From UBA5070 sp035352895 (GTDB lineage Bacteria; Fibrobacterota; Fibrobacteria; UBA5070), in contig DAOPYN010000011.1 in the NCBI GenBank assembly GCA_035352895.1, positions 1-64,000 on the forward strand: 64,000 nucleotides of DNA. Direction: 5' to 3'. Made by a program: the position numbers and the translations under genes. This document shows positions 17,191-26,618 of this stretch, piece by piece. The notes under the pieces were generated by a model that saw only the letters and a list, made by a program, of their open reading frames with translations, was not told the DNA's origin and searched no databases. Every line of letters begins with the position of its first letter. The stretch's first letter is position 1.

Positions 17191-18216
17191 TCAGATCGGC
17201 AGGGTCTCCTGGCTCGAGCGCGGATGCACGGAAAGCCCCAGGTGCCTGGCGGCGGCGGGTGTCGCGACGCGACCGCGCGGGGTGCGCGCAAGCAGCCCAA
17301 GCTGGATCAAGTAGGGCTCGTAAACCTCCTCGATGGTCTCCTGGTCCTCGTTGAGCGCGGCCGCCAGGGTGGAAAGCCCCAACGGCCCTCCCTCGAAGCG
17401 ATCGATCAAGGTGGTCAGGATCCGACGATCCATTTCGTCCAACCCGAGCTCGTCCAGGCCCAGGATGGAGAGCGTCTTTTCCGCGACCATGCGGTCGATG
17501 CACTCCTTGCGCAGGACCTGGGCCACGTCGCGGCAGCGACGGACCACCCGGTTGACCACGCGGGGAGTGCCACGACACCGACGCCCCAGCAGGACCGAAG
17601 CCTCGGGATCCAGGGCGAAACCCAGGATGGAGGATGTCCGCTTGGCGATGACTTCGATCTCCTCGGCGCGGTAGGGATCCATCCGGAAGGTGAGTCCGAA
17701 CCGGTCGCGCAGCGGCCCGGTGAGCATTCCGGTGCGGGTGGTGGCCCCTACCAGCGTGAAGCGGGGCAAGGGAAGGTGGACCGACCGCGCGGACGGTCCG
17801 GATTCCAGGAGGATGTCGATGGCGAAATCCTCCATGGCGGGATAGAGGTATTCCTCCACGGTGCGGTTCAGCCGATGGATCTCGTCGATGAACAGCACGT
17901 CGCCTTCGTTCAGGTTGGTGAGCATACCGGCCAGATCCGAAGGCCTGTCCAGGACGGGCCCCGATGTGACCTTCATCTTGGTTCCCATCTCGGAGGCGAT
18001 GATCGAAGCCAACGTGGTCTTGCCCAGGCCGGGAGGCCCCGCGAACAGGACATGGTCCAGCGGTTCCCCTCGCTCGCGCGCGGCTTGCAGGAAGATCCCC
18101 AGGTTCTCCCGAAGCTCGGACTGACCGACGAAGTCGGAAAGCGTCTTCGGCCGCAGGATGTTCTCGTTTTCCAGATCCTCGGTCCGTTGGACCGGATTGA
18201 GCAACCGATCGGACAT
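17191..18216 (-). CDS. ruvB: Holliday junction branch-migration ATPase RuvB
   Basis: 341 aa, full length. Walker A GPPGLGKTTLA, Walker B LFIDEIHR, sensor 1 GATTRTG, arginine finger region GPLRDRFG, and a C-terminal winged helix ending in RTPRGRVATPAAARHLG. Drives branch migration with RuvA/RuvC, which are not in the window. ATG 18216; TAGCTT box 7 nt upstream, no Shine-Dalgarno. Convergent with the hemerythrin gene. Confidence 0.97.
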   Translation of the reverse strand: MSDRLLNPVQRTEDLENENILRPKTLSDFVGQSELRENLGIFLQAARERGEPLDHVLFAGPPGLGKTTLASIIASEMGTKMKVTSGPVLDRPSDLAGMLTNLNEGDVLFIDEIHRLNRTVEEYLYPAMEDFAIDILLESGPSARSVHLPLPRFTLVGATTRTGMLTGPLRDRFGLTFRMDPYRAEEIEVIAKRTSSILGFALDPEASVLLGRRCRGTPRVVNRVVRRCRDVAQVLRKECIDRMVAEKTLSILGLDELGLDEMDRRILTTLIDRFEGGPLGLSTLAAALNEDQETIEEVYEPYLIQLGLLARTPRGRVATPAAARHLGLSVHPRSSQETLPI

Positions 18217-18263
18217 TCCTGGAAAGCTAACCCACTGCGGGACATCTATCTTGGATCTCCTCT

Positions 18264-20009
18264 ATGTTCTTCGCACTTCTCCGGCTCGTCGCCGCCCTAA
18301 CCGCCATCGACGTCGACTCCACCTCCAGGACCGATCCGACGGATGGCGGGATCCCAGGCACCGGAAGCATCCGACAGCGTCGCATCGACACCATCGAATT
18401 CATCCACCACGGCGCCCTGGAAGGATCCAAGGTCCTCACCCCCGGGGATTCCATGGTGTATCGATGGGCGGAGGCGCTGCGCGACGACATCCTCCATTCC
18501 CGCACCCGCCGTTCCACGGTGGAACGCCGCATCCTGTTCGATCGTGGCGACATCCTGGATACCCTGAAGCTCCAGGAATCGGAACGCATCCTTCGCTTGG
18601 AGCGATTCCTGGCCGACATCCGGATCCGCGACACGATCCTCGCCGACGGCCGCACGCTGGTGCGTGTGGAAACCTGGGACCGTTGGTCCACGGGAGTCAT
18701 CACGAGCCTGAACCGGAGCGGAGGCGTGCTGTCGTGGGTGCTGGGCGTGCGGGAATCGAACCTCCTGGGAACGGGACAGGACGTGAGCCTGTCCTACGGG
18801 CAGACCGACGGGGACGAAGCCTGGACGATCGGCTACACCAACACGGCGCTGTTCAGGCGCGGGCTGAAGCTGGACGCGGTCGTGAGCGTGCTGACCGAAG
18901 GCCACATCGCCACCTTCGATTTCGGTTTCCCCGCCGTGCATCGCTACCAGACCTGGGCCTGGCGCATCAACGGTGTCGACCAGAGCTACCAGCGCGACCT
19001 CTACGCTCCCTCCGAGGTCGCCCGCGCCCTGACCCGTTCCTTCGGAGCCTCGTGGGCGGAGGATTCCTGGATCTCGTCGGCACCGGATTCCAGGTACCGG
19101 GAGGTCCGCGCGAGCCTCACCCGGCTTTGGGGTGACGAAATCCGTCTCCACTCCTCGCTCTTCGCGGAATCGGAGCTGGACAGCGTCTCCCGTCCGGTTT
19201 CCACATTCTCGTTCCCCGTGGCGAACCTGGAAGCGGCCCGACGGGATCCGATCGTCCAGCAATGGCTCCGTCGCCCCGGGCATCGCGACGACCGCCGACT
19301 CGGCCTGGAACTGACCCTCAAGGAGGTGCGCTACCTGCGTCTGCGGAACTTCAACAACCTCAAGTGGACCGAGGACATCCCGGTTGGCTGGTCGATCACC
19401 ACCACCGGTGCCTGGAACGCGATGGCCAACGGCGAGGTCCAGGATCTGGGCTACGTCCAGACGGCGGGAACCTGGACCGGCATGACCGGCGACCTCTACG
19501 GATCGGGCACGACCAGCTGGAAAAGCTTCCTGGACCGGGAGGGAGGGCTCTCCCAGGGAACCCTGACAGCGAGGACCGAGGGCCGTTGGATCCCGCACCG
19601 CATGGTCCAGTGCCTGGGAAGCGCATCCAGCGCCTCCCTGTTCGGCGCTCCCGGATGGGTTTCCCAGACCACCCTGGGCGAGGAGAACGGCCTCCCCGGC
19701 TGGCCCGCGCACTCCCTCGCGGGACGAGGACGCTTCCTGTCCACCGCGGAGTTCCGGTTCATCCCCCCGCTGGAAGCGCTCACCATGGCTCCCGCCCTGG
19801 CCGTCTTCGGCGGCACCGGCCGCGTTTCCGCGGATCCCGATCCCCTGGGCGACGGTCCCTGGCGCGCGGGCCTGGGAGTGGGAATCCGGGTGGGCATGAC
19901 CCGCTCCCCCACCGGTCTGATCAACCACCTGTCGCTGAGCCATCCGGTGGGCGAAACCGATCGGAAGATGGGCTGGCTCCTCAGCTTCGGATCCTACAAG
20001 TCGCTCTGA
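18264..20009 (+). CDS. Omp85/BamA-like outer-membrane barrel protein with N-terminal POTRA-like segment
   Basis: 581 aa. A short hydrophobic N-terminus is followed by a POTRA-like segment (RRILFDRGDILDTL then ESERILRLERFLADI), the pattern seen before surface-antigen barrels. The remaining 400 residues have alternating beta strands, and the protein ends near a barrel-like strand (GWLLSFGSYKSL). It probably inserts in the outer membrane; whether it assembles, secretes or transports is unknown. ATG 18264 lies 11 nt after TATCTT, no Shine-Dalgarno. Confidence 0.62.
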   Translation: MFFALLRLVAALTAIDVDSTSRTDPTDGGIPGTGSIRQRRIDTIEFIHHGALEGSKVLTPGDSMVYRWAEALRDDILHSRTRRSTVERRILFDRGDILDTLKLQESERILRLERFLADIRIRDTILADGRTLVRVETWDRWSTGVITSLNRSGGVLSWVLGVRESNLLGTGQDVSLSYGQTDGDEAWTIGYTNTALFRRGLKLDAVVSVLTEGHIATFDFGFPAVHRYQTWAWRINGVDQSYQRDLYAPSEVARALTRSFGASWAEDSWISSAPDSRYREVRASLTRLWGDEIRLHSSLFAESELDSVSRPVSTFSFPVANLEAARRDPIVQQWLRRPGHRDDRRLGLELTLKEVRYLRLRNFNNLKWTEDIPVGWSITTTGAWNAMANGEVQDLGYVQTAGTWTGMTGDLYGSGTTSWKSFLDREGGLSQGTLTARTEGRWIPHRMVQCLGSASSASLFGAPGWVSQTTLGEENGLPGWPAHSLAGRGRFLSTAEFRFIPPLEALTMAPALAVFGGTGRVSADPDPLGDGPWRAGLGVGIRVGMTRSPTGLINHLSLSHPVGETDRKMGWLLSFGSYKSL

Positions 20010-20025
20010 GGAGGCCTCGGAAGTC

Positions 20026-20946
20026 TCAAAGGAAGGCGAGGTCCCTTGCGGCTTGGGCGATGGCCCGGGGATCGCGCAGGCGATCCACCCAGGCGGAGGG
20101 GAGCGCCTCCCGTCCCCACCTGGCTCCCAGGCAGGCACCCACAACCGAGGCGTTCGCACCGGTGTCGCCACCGGCGAGGATCACGCGTTCGACGAGGTCC
20201 TCCACCGGTTCGCGTTCCACCTGGAGCGCCCACAATCCCAACTGCATGGCTTTCAGGGTGAAGGCCTTGCTCTTTCCGTCGAGTTCGAACGTGGCGAGCC
20301 CGGCGCGGGCCCCGCGCACGGAATCGCTGACGGATTCCGGCCCACCCAGGGCCCGGATCTGCTCGGCCAAGGCCGACAGATGGAGCGGCTCGTCGCGAAG
20401 GACCGTGGCGATGGCGAGGTTCAATGCGGTGGCCGACCAGACGCAGAGGGGATTCCAATGCGTGACCTGGCATGCCGTGGCCGTCCGGGAGACGAGGAGC
20501 TTGGGATCGTCGGCATGGGCGAGCGCCACGGGAATCGACCGGACCAGTCCCTGGTTGGTCGCGCTCCAGTTCCTTCCCAGCCGCGAGAAGGCATCCTCGC
20601 TCGCCTCCTCCACGGGCACCTCGCCGTCGATGTCGTCCAGGACCCTGTCCACCAGGGTCTTGATGCCGCGGCCGTTCTCCCGACGCCACTCCAACAATTT
20701 CTGTCCAAGCGCATGGAGGGTCCAGGGACCCTTGGAGAGGAGATTCGCCACCACCATGGCCTGGGCGGTCTCGTCGTCCCAGGGCTTGGAAGCCTCCGAG
20801 GGATCGATGAACCGCACCCGGCCACCGCTTTTCCGGTAGATGGCCTCGGCGGGCCAGAGGTCTTCGAATGGCTGTCCAAGGGCGTTGCCGGAGGCCAGTC
20901 CCAGAAGGCAGCCTTCGGCGCGGAGCGGATCGATGTCGGTGGGCAT
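20026..20946 (-). CDS. ADP-ribosylglycohydrolase family protein
   Basis: 306 aa all-alpha DraG/ARH fold. The two metal-binding motifs are recognisable but modified: WDDETAQAM near residue 56 (usual TDDT) and GGDTGANASVVGACLGA near residue 257 (usual GGDTDT). N-terminal GCLLGLASGNALGQPFE is typical. It would remove ADP-ribose from proteins, nucleic acids or metabolites. TAGGTT box 9 nt upstream of the ATG. Tail-to-tail with the barrel gene, 16 nt apart. Confidence 0.85.
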   Translation of the reverse strand: MPTDIDPLRAEGCLLGLASGNALGQPFEDLWPAEAIYRKSGGRVRFIDPSEASKPWDDETAQAMVVANLLSKGPWTLHALGQKLLEWRRENGRGIKTLVDRVLDDIDGEVPVEEASEDAFSRLGRNWSATNQGLVRSIPVALAHADDPKLLVSRTATACQVTHWNPLCVWSATALNLAIATVLRDEPLHLSALAEQIRALGGPESVSDSVRGARAGLATFELDGKSKAFTLKAMQLGLWALQVEREPVEDLVERVILAGGDTGANASVVGACLGARWGREALPSAWVDRLRDPRAIAQAARDLAFL

Positions 20947-20993
20947 AGGTAGGCAAACCTAGCTAAACGGGTCGCCTCCCCATCGTCCCTCCG

Positions 20994-23900
20994 CTAGGGC
21001 GTCACCACCGCCTGCGAAGAACCCGTCGCGGCCTGGATACTGCCGTCGTACATGGCCGACACGAACGCTCCGGGGCGCAGGTAGGTGCCCGAATAGCTGG
21101 CCCTGGCTCCCACCTGGAAGGTCACGGAGCGGCCCGGACCCAAAGCGAAGTAGTGGAAGACGCGATCGTCGCGGAATTCCACACGGCGAGCCGCGTCCTT
21201 TGTGGTCCCCTGCGCTCCTTCCATGGCCTCGTTGCGCAACTCCCATCCACCCGGGAACACCTGGATCATCGCCAGGTTGTCCAGGTAGTCGCGGGTCAGG
21301 TTCTTCACCGTCGCCTTGATCACGAAATCCTCTCCTCGTGGAAGACTCGCTGGATCGATGGCGGCACCATCGCCATCCACGTATTCGATGTCCAGGGAGA
21401 GTCCGTTCGCCGGCGGCGGCGGGGTTCCCGGAGGATCGATGCCGATGCGCGTGAACAGCGCTTCCAATGCACCCTTGCCGGAATTCTCCACTTCCAGCGG
21501 CCCCTTCGCCTTGTCCGGAACATCGATGGAAATGCTTCCCCTGGCACCGGAAACCGTCTTCCACTCGCCGCCACCCACGCGCCAGCGAGCCTGGAAATTC
21601 CCCGCTCCGCCTCGCGCGTTCACCCAGCGCGACAATGCCCAGAGCATGGCGCCGGTCTCCTGCGTGGACAGCCAGCGACTGGAACGGATCTGCTCCCGCA
21701 AGGCGGAGGCCATGGTTCCGGAGCGCTGGGTTTCGCCCATCCGCACCATGGCTTCCAGGATGAACGCCTGGTCGCGCACGTCCGACCACAGCCACGACGA
21801 CAACGAGCGCGAAGAAGACACGGAAACTCCCGCCTTCTCGGCGATCTGCTTGGCCACGTCCTTGCGGCCGGCCGAGGCGTAGGCTCCTGCCAGGATCCAC
21901 CTGGGAAGATCGGACATGGGCGCCGCGCGCAGGACGTTCATGCGTCCCAGGTCGGGTCGGTTTGCCTGCGCCAGGATGTCCAACCGGACCACCTGCGCCA
22001 GGGTGTCGCCGCGGTCGTGGCTGTACACGCCCGGACTCCAGCGGGCCACCGCCTCGGCCAGATGCCGCAGATAGGCATCCCACATCGCCGGAGGCACCGT
22101 GTGTCCCGCCGCCTTGGAAGCCAGGAAGAACCTTCCCGCCCAGATGGTGCCCCACTCGTAGGGGGCCCCTTCGCCGGGCCACATGGAGAAGGCACCTGAC
22201 GGAAGCTGGAAACGTTGCAGCTTGTCGATGGCGATGTCCACGTTCTGGTTGGCGGCCTTGATGCGCGTCGCATCCGCCCAGGGCATCAGGTCGCCCAGGA
22301 ACACCTGCGGCAGTGCGCCCGAGATGGTCTGTTCCAGGCATCCGTGCGGATAGCGGACCAGTTCGTCGATCCGTTGCTCCATGCCCACCAAGCCGACGGA
22401 GGAGAGTTCCAACCGGGCCTTGCGGGAACCATCCGCGCCGTAGGGCTCGAAGGGAACGGACCAGACCTGTCCAGCCAGAGGCGAATTCCACTGCACCAGG
22501 GCTCGCGACTCCCCTGGCAGACGCACCTGCAGTGGCTCGTCCACCTTGGCCGTTCCATGGGCCGCCTCGGCGACCGCATGCACCGCCACCTGCCCGGTGC
22601 CACCGGAAGCCTTGACGGAAAACGTCACGATCTGGTCGCCCGCGGCAGCGAACTGCGCCGTCTTGACCGAGGGGCCCTCGATGCTCGCGGGTCCGTCCAG
22701 CGACAGCTTGACCTTGACGGGTCCGGGCTTCTCGGAGAACACCGTGACGGGCACGTCTGCGCGATCTCCAGGACTCATTCCGCGAGGCACGGTGAGAAGC
22801 GCCATGACCGGCGATTTGACCTGCACGGTCTTCTCGGCGGACCCGTAGGCGGCCTGCGAGACCGCCACCACCATGGCGCGCACGGAACCGGTGTAGCGAG
22901 GAATCTCCACCTCGACGTCCTTGCCGGACTTGGGGACATCCACGGGTCCCACCACCACCACCATGGGCCTGAACGGGTTGGCCTTGGCGGCTTCCTTCTT
23001 GCGCCCCTCCTCGCCACCGCCGCCGCCCACGGCGAACATGCGATCGGAACGGCCTTGCCAGGAGGCCATCACCAGGTCGTGCATGTCCCAGGTCTTGACT
23101 TCCAGAGGTTCCTTGCCGTGGAAGGCCTTCCAGGGCTGCGGAGTCTTGAACCGGGTGAGATCCAGCAGACCTTCGTCGACGATCATCAGCATGGCCTGCA
23201 TGGGGCGATTGTTCTCCTCCGCCAGATGCACCTTCACCTTGGTCTCGGGCTGCAGACGCTCGGGAAGCGCCAGGGTCGGCTTCAGGCGGGAGAGGGGATC
23301 GATCACCGCCACCGGAGCCACTCCCCACGTGCGCAAGGGGCGGTCGGTGGACGGCGGCCACTTCTGCAGCTGGGTGACCTGGACGTACACGCCGGGCATC
23401 ATCTCCGCGGTCGCCCTGGCGCTCCATCGGACCAGCTCGCCCTTGGTCTTCACCCACTCGGAAACCAGGACACGGCGCCCCTTCATCAGTTGCACGAGCG
23501 CCCTGCCATCGACCGCGCCCGGGAAGGAGATCTGGACCCTCTCTCCAGGAGCCACGGTGTCCTTGTCGGCGGCCAAGCGGAGCCTCGCCGGCGAAGATTC
23601 TTCCCCGTCCATCGCCATGGGCTGGCCGTTGGTGGACACGTACACGTCCGTGCCCGCCGAATGCCCGGTGGCTTCGTCGGTCACGATCACCAGGTATTGC
23701 CCCACGGAATCGGGCACGAAGCTCACGGACGATCCGGACTTCCCCTTCAGGTCGGCGACCTTGCGGGTGGAGCTTCGCGTCAGGAAGCTGCGGAAGCGCT
23801 CACCGGTCTCCCACCACCAGTACTTCCCGTTCGTATAGACCTCGACTCGCAGATTCTGACCAGTCAGCGCCTTGCCCGCCCGGTCGACGGAGGCGAGATC

Positions 23901-26501
23901 CACCTGCAACGGCTGGTTGACCGCGCCCCACTCGGCGCGGACCCTCACGCCCGTGTAGCGTACGCAGGGCCAGTAGGGCAGCGACACGCGGTCGATGCTG
24001 GGCTGACCACCTTGCTCGAACACCCGCGTACGCAGGGACACCGTCATGGGATTGCGTCCGATGTCGGACGGGACGTTGATCCGGAAACGTGCCGATCCGG
24101 CGGCGTCCAACGCCCCCTCCCAAGCCACGGATTCCTCCTCGCGACCGTTGGGTTCGGTCGGATTGACGAATGCATACCCCTCGAATCCCTTGGGGGAGAA
24201 GGATTTCGGCAGGAAGGCCACCTCCACCTTCCCGTTGAGGCCGGCCGCCGACCCACCGGACAGCCAGTGGGATTTCAGCTCCACATCCTTGTCCGCGGTG
24301 ACTTCGGTGGCGGGAATCTCGATCTTCAGGCGGTTGGGACGTACCGTCTCCACCTGGACGCCCATGGTCTGGGAAGCGGGCCCCGCCTCCACGGTCACCG
24401 ACCAACGCCCGGTGGGATCCTCCGAGCGGGTGGCCGTCCGCCACCCGAAATGGCCATCCGGCGCTGCGCGCTGCACGGATGTGGACACCACCTTGCCGCG
24501 CGGATCGCGGAGGATCCACTTGAGGGGAAGGCGATCGATCGCCTTGTGGTCCTCGCCGCGCACGATCGCCCCCAGATAGATGGAATCGCCTGGACGCCAC
24601 ACGCCGCGCTCCCCGTAGAGGAAGATGCGGATCCCTTCCTGGCTGTATTCGCCACCCACGTCGAACTTGGACAGATTCCGAGCCTCCCCGTCGTCCAACC
24701 GGATCCAGCCGTGGTGCTCGATCCCGTTCTTCTTCGCCATGGCGTGGATCACGGATGCCTTGGAGGTTCCGGTCATCTGGAACAGGCCATCGCCGGCGGT
24801 GGCACCGGAAGCGAGCACCCGGTCGTTGACGGCCAGGGCCTCGATCCGCACCCCGCTCCACGGCTCGGCGCTCAGGAGATCGTGGGTGGCGACGTTCAAT
24901 CGCCCATCCATGTCGCGCGTGACCATCAACCCCAGATCGGACACCAGCAGATTGCGGGAGACCTTCCCCGAATGGCTGTATCGCCAGAAGGATCCCTTGC
25001 AAGGATTCTCGCGATCGGCATAGCTGTAGCTTTCCCCGTCGTATCCGTACTCCTCGCCGTCCTCGGAATACCCGTACGAACCTTCGCTGGACTCTTCGTC
25101 CCCTTCAACGGCCTCCTGCGCTTCGCCGATCACCCGGGACTTCCGCTCCTGCGGCTGATCGGCGCACGAATACAGCATTCCCTGCCGGACGGGCTCCAGG
25201 CTCACCGAATACAGCCCCGCGTCCAACTGGAGGATCCTCCCCAGGTCGAGCGTCCCCGCGAAGACCTGGTTGCGTTTCGCCCCCAGCTGGAGCTCGCGGT
25301 TCCAGATCTCCTCACCCAGCTGGCGCCGGCCGTACTCGCTGGACATCTGCTCCAATGTCCGGTCGGCGAGATGCTCGGGGATGTTCTCCACGCGGATGCG
25401 TCGGACCACCACCCGGACCCGACCGAGGTTCATGGCCTCGAAGTGGATCTTGTTTTCCCCCTGCGAAGGGAGGATGATTCCGCGCTCCGTCCACGACAGG
25501 GACGGCTTCAGATCCTTGAAGGCGTGTGTGGTCGAAAATCCTTCCGCCAACCGTCGTCCATTCTGGAGCGGGAAGCCGCGACCGATGAAGAGCTGGGCCT
25601 CCCCGTACTGCGGATCGAAAGTGGCGCGCAGCAGATTGCCGGACACGCTCAGTTGGAGCTTGCGATCGGATTTGCCAACCTTGACGAAGCCTTGGATCTC
25701 CTCGATCGAAGGAAGCGCGTCGGAGAAGAAGACCTCGAATCCCATCCGATTCTCCCCGTTCCAGGGAGTGGCGTACAGGACCCCCGGCTCGTCGCCTGAA
25801 GGAATCTGGAATTGGATCTGCTCGTTCTCCGGAAGTCCTGCCTTCTTGGCGAGCACCACCAGTTCCACCAGCTGACCGTTCCTCTGGATGCCGGTGATGT
25901 CCAGCACTCCGGTCCCGTCCTGGGCTCCGGATGGATTCCATCGGATCGCAGGAGCACCGCCAGCCTGGGACACCGCGAACCAAGTCGAGGAATCGCCGGA
26001 AGGCTGGGAACTGAACGCCACCCGCACCGACAGGTTCCAGGATCCGTCCGATGCCTTGGAGAAGGACTGCGGGGTCAGATCCACGTTCCGTGGCGCGGGC
26101 GCGAACCAGAAGCGGTAGTCCGGCAGTCCCTTCTGGCCCGTGACCGCCTCGAGGTCCAGCTTGGCCAGATAGAGCTCCTTGGGATCGAGATCCTCGGAGA
26201 GTTCCATGCGCAAGGTGCGATGATCCTTCCAGAACAGCCGACCCTTCACGCTTGGATCGATGGACAACCAGCTCGAAGGCGCATCCTTCCCCACCTCGTC
26301 GTCGGCCGCCCAGTCCTGCTTGAAGCGGATCTCCAACGGCCCACGCGACCCCACCGCTCCCTCGGTCGTCCACTCCAGCACCTTCGAGACGGCTTCTTCC
26401 TCCTGGGGGGTCAGCGGCTTGAACGAAGGCTTCCGACAGGAAGTGACAAGCAGGAGGAACGCGAAGGAAGACAAGAGAAGCGAAAACCGGCGGGACAACA
26501 T
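20994..26501 (-). CDS. Bacterial alpha-2-macroglobulin family lipoprotein with thioester motif
   Basis: 1835 aa. The signal peptide ends in LLLVTSC, so it is a lipoprotein anchored in the periplasm. Multiple beta-sandwich MG domains are followed by GCLEQT at residue 1388, the Cys-Gln thioester signature, then an alpha/alpha toroid and C-terminal beta domain. The family traps invading proteases by covalent capture. A Ser/Glu/Tyr/Gly-rich insert (around residues 460-500) is unusual. The ATG at 26501 is chosen because it starts the signal peptide; upstream codons are leader. The usual penicillin-binding protein 1C partner is absent; instead a large unknown membrane protein lies upstream. Confidence 0.9.
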   Translation of the reverse strand: MLSRRFSLLLSSFAFLLLVTSCRKPSFKPLTPQEEEAVSKVLEWTTEGAVGSRGPLEIRFKQDWAADDEVGKDAPSSWLSIDPSVKGRLFWKDHRTLRMELSEDLDPKELYLAKLDLEAVTGQKGLPDYRFWFAPAPRNVDLTPQSFSKASDGSWNLSVRVAFSSQPSGDSSTWFAVSQAGGAPAIRWNPSGAQDGTGVLDITGIQRNGQLVELVVLAKKAGLPENEQIQFQIPSGDEPGVLYATPWNGENRMGFEVFFSDALPSIEEIQGFVKVGKSDRKLQLSVSGNLLRATFDPQYGEAQLFIGRGFPLQNGRRLAEGFSTTHAFKDLKPSLSWTERGIILPSQGENKIHFEAMNLGRVRVVVRRIRVENIPEHLADRTLEQMSSEYGRRQLGEEIWNRELQLGAKRNQVFAGTLDLGRILQLDAGLYSVSLEPVRQGMLYSCADQPQERKSRVIGEAQEAVEGDEESSEGSYGYSEDGEEYGYDGESYSYADRENPCKGSFWRYSHSGKVSRNLLVSDLGLMVTRDMDGRLNVATHDLLSAEPWSGVRIEALAVNDRVLASGATAGDGLFQMTGTSKASVIHAMAKKNGIEHHGWIRLDDGEARNLSKFDVGGEYSQEGIRIFLYGERGVWRPGDSIYLGAIVRGEDHKAIDRLPLKWILRDPRGKVVSTSVQRAAPDGHFGWRTATRSEDPTGRWSVTVEAGPASQTMGVQVETVRPNRLKIEIPATEVTADKDVELKSHWLSGGSAAGLNGKVEVAFLPKSFSPKGFEGYAFVNPTEPNGREEESVAWEGALDAAGSARFRINVPSDIGRNPMTVSLRTRVFEQGGQPSIDRVSLPYWPCVRYTGVRVRAEWGAVNQPLQVDLASVDRAGKALTGQNLRVEVYTNGKYWWWETGERFRSFLTRSSTRKVADLKGKSGSSVSFVPDSVGQYLVIVTDEATGHSAGTDVYVSTNGQPMAMDGEESSPARLRLAADKDTVAPGERVQISFPGAVDGRALVQLMKGRRVLVSEWVKTKGELVRWSARATAEMMPGVYVQVTQLQKWPPSTDRPLRTWGVAPVAVIDPLSRLKPTLALPERLQPETKVKVHLAEENNRPMQAMLMIVDEGLLDLTRFKTPQPWKAFHGKEPLEVKTWDMHDLVMASWQGRSDRMFAVGGGGGEEGRKKEAAKANPFRPMVVVVGPVDVPKSGKDVEVEIPRYTGSVRAMVVAVSQAAYGSAEKTVQVKSPVMALLTVPRGMSPGDRADVPVTVFSEKPGPVKVKLSLDGPASIEGPSVKTAQFAAAGDQIVTFSVKASGGTGQVAVHAVAEAAHGTAKVDEPLQVRLPGESRALVQWNSPLAGQVWSVPFEPYGADGSRKARLELSSVGLVGMEQRIDELVRYPHGCLEQTISGALPQVFLGDLMPWADATRIKAANQNVDIAIDKLQRFQLPSGAFSMWPGEGAPYEWGTIWAGRFFLASKAAGHTVPPAMWDAYLRHLAEAVARWSPGVYSHDRGDTLAQVVRLDILAQANRPDLGRMNVLRAAPMSDLPRWILAGAYASAGRKDVAKQIAEKAGVSVSSSRSLSSWLWSDVRDQAFILEAMVRMGETQRSGTMASALREQIRSSRWLSTQETGAMLWALSRWVNARGGAGNFQARWRVGGGEWKTVSGARGSISIDVPDKAKGPLEVENSGKGALEALFTRIGIDPPGTPPPPANGLSLDIEYVDGDGAAIDPASLPRGEDFVIKATVKNLTRDYLDNLAMIQVFPGGWELRNEAMEGAQGTTKDAARRVEFRDDRVFHYFALGPGRSVTFQVGARASYSGTYLRPGAFVSAMYDGSIQAATGSSQAVVTP

Positions 26502-26586
26502 GCGGCATCTCCTCGGGTCCGACCGACGGGGATCGTCGGAAGGGACCAATGGAAGTGTAGCACATCGGACCAAACCGGCAAGCCGC

Positions 26587-26610
26587 ACGGAACGCCGATC
26601 GGCGTTCCGT
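26587..26610. repeat. 24-bp perfect palindrome between two large minus-strand genes
   Basis: ACGGAACGCCGA and its exact reverse complement abut with no spacer. It lies 9 nt past the stop of the upstream gene and 86 nt before the macroglobulin start. It could be a hairpin limiting read-through or a binding site for a dimeric regulator; no T-run follows. Confidence 0.7.
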
Positions 26611-26618
26611 CGGGGGCC

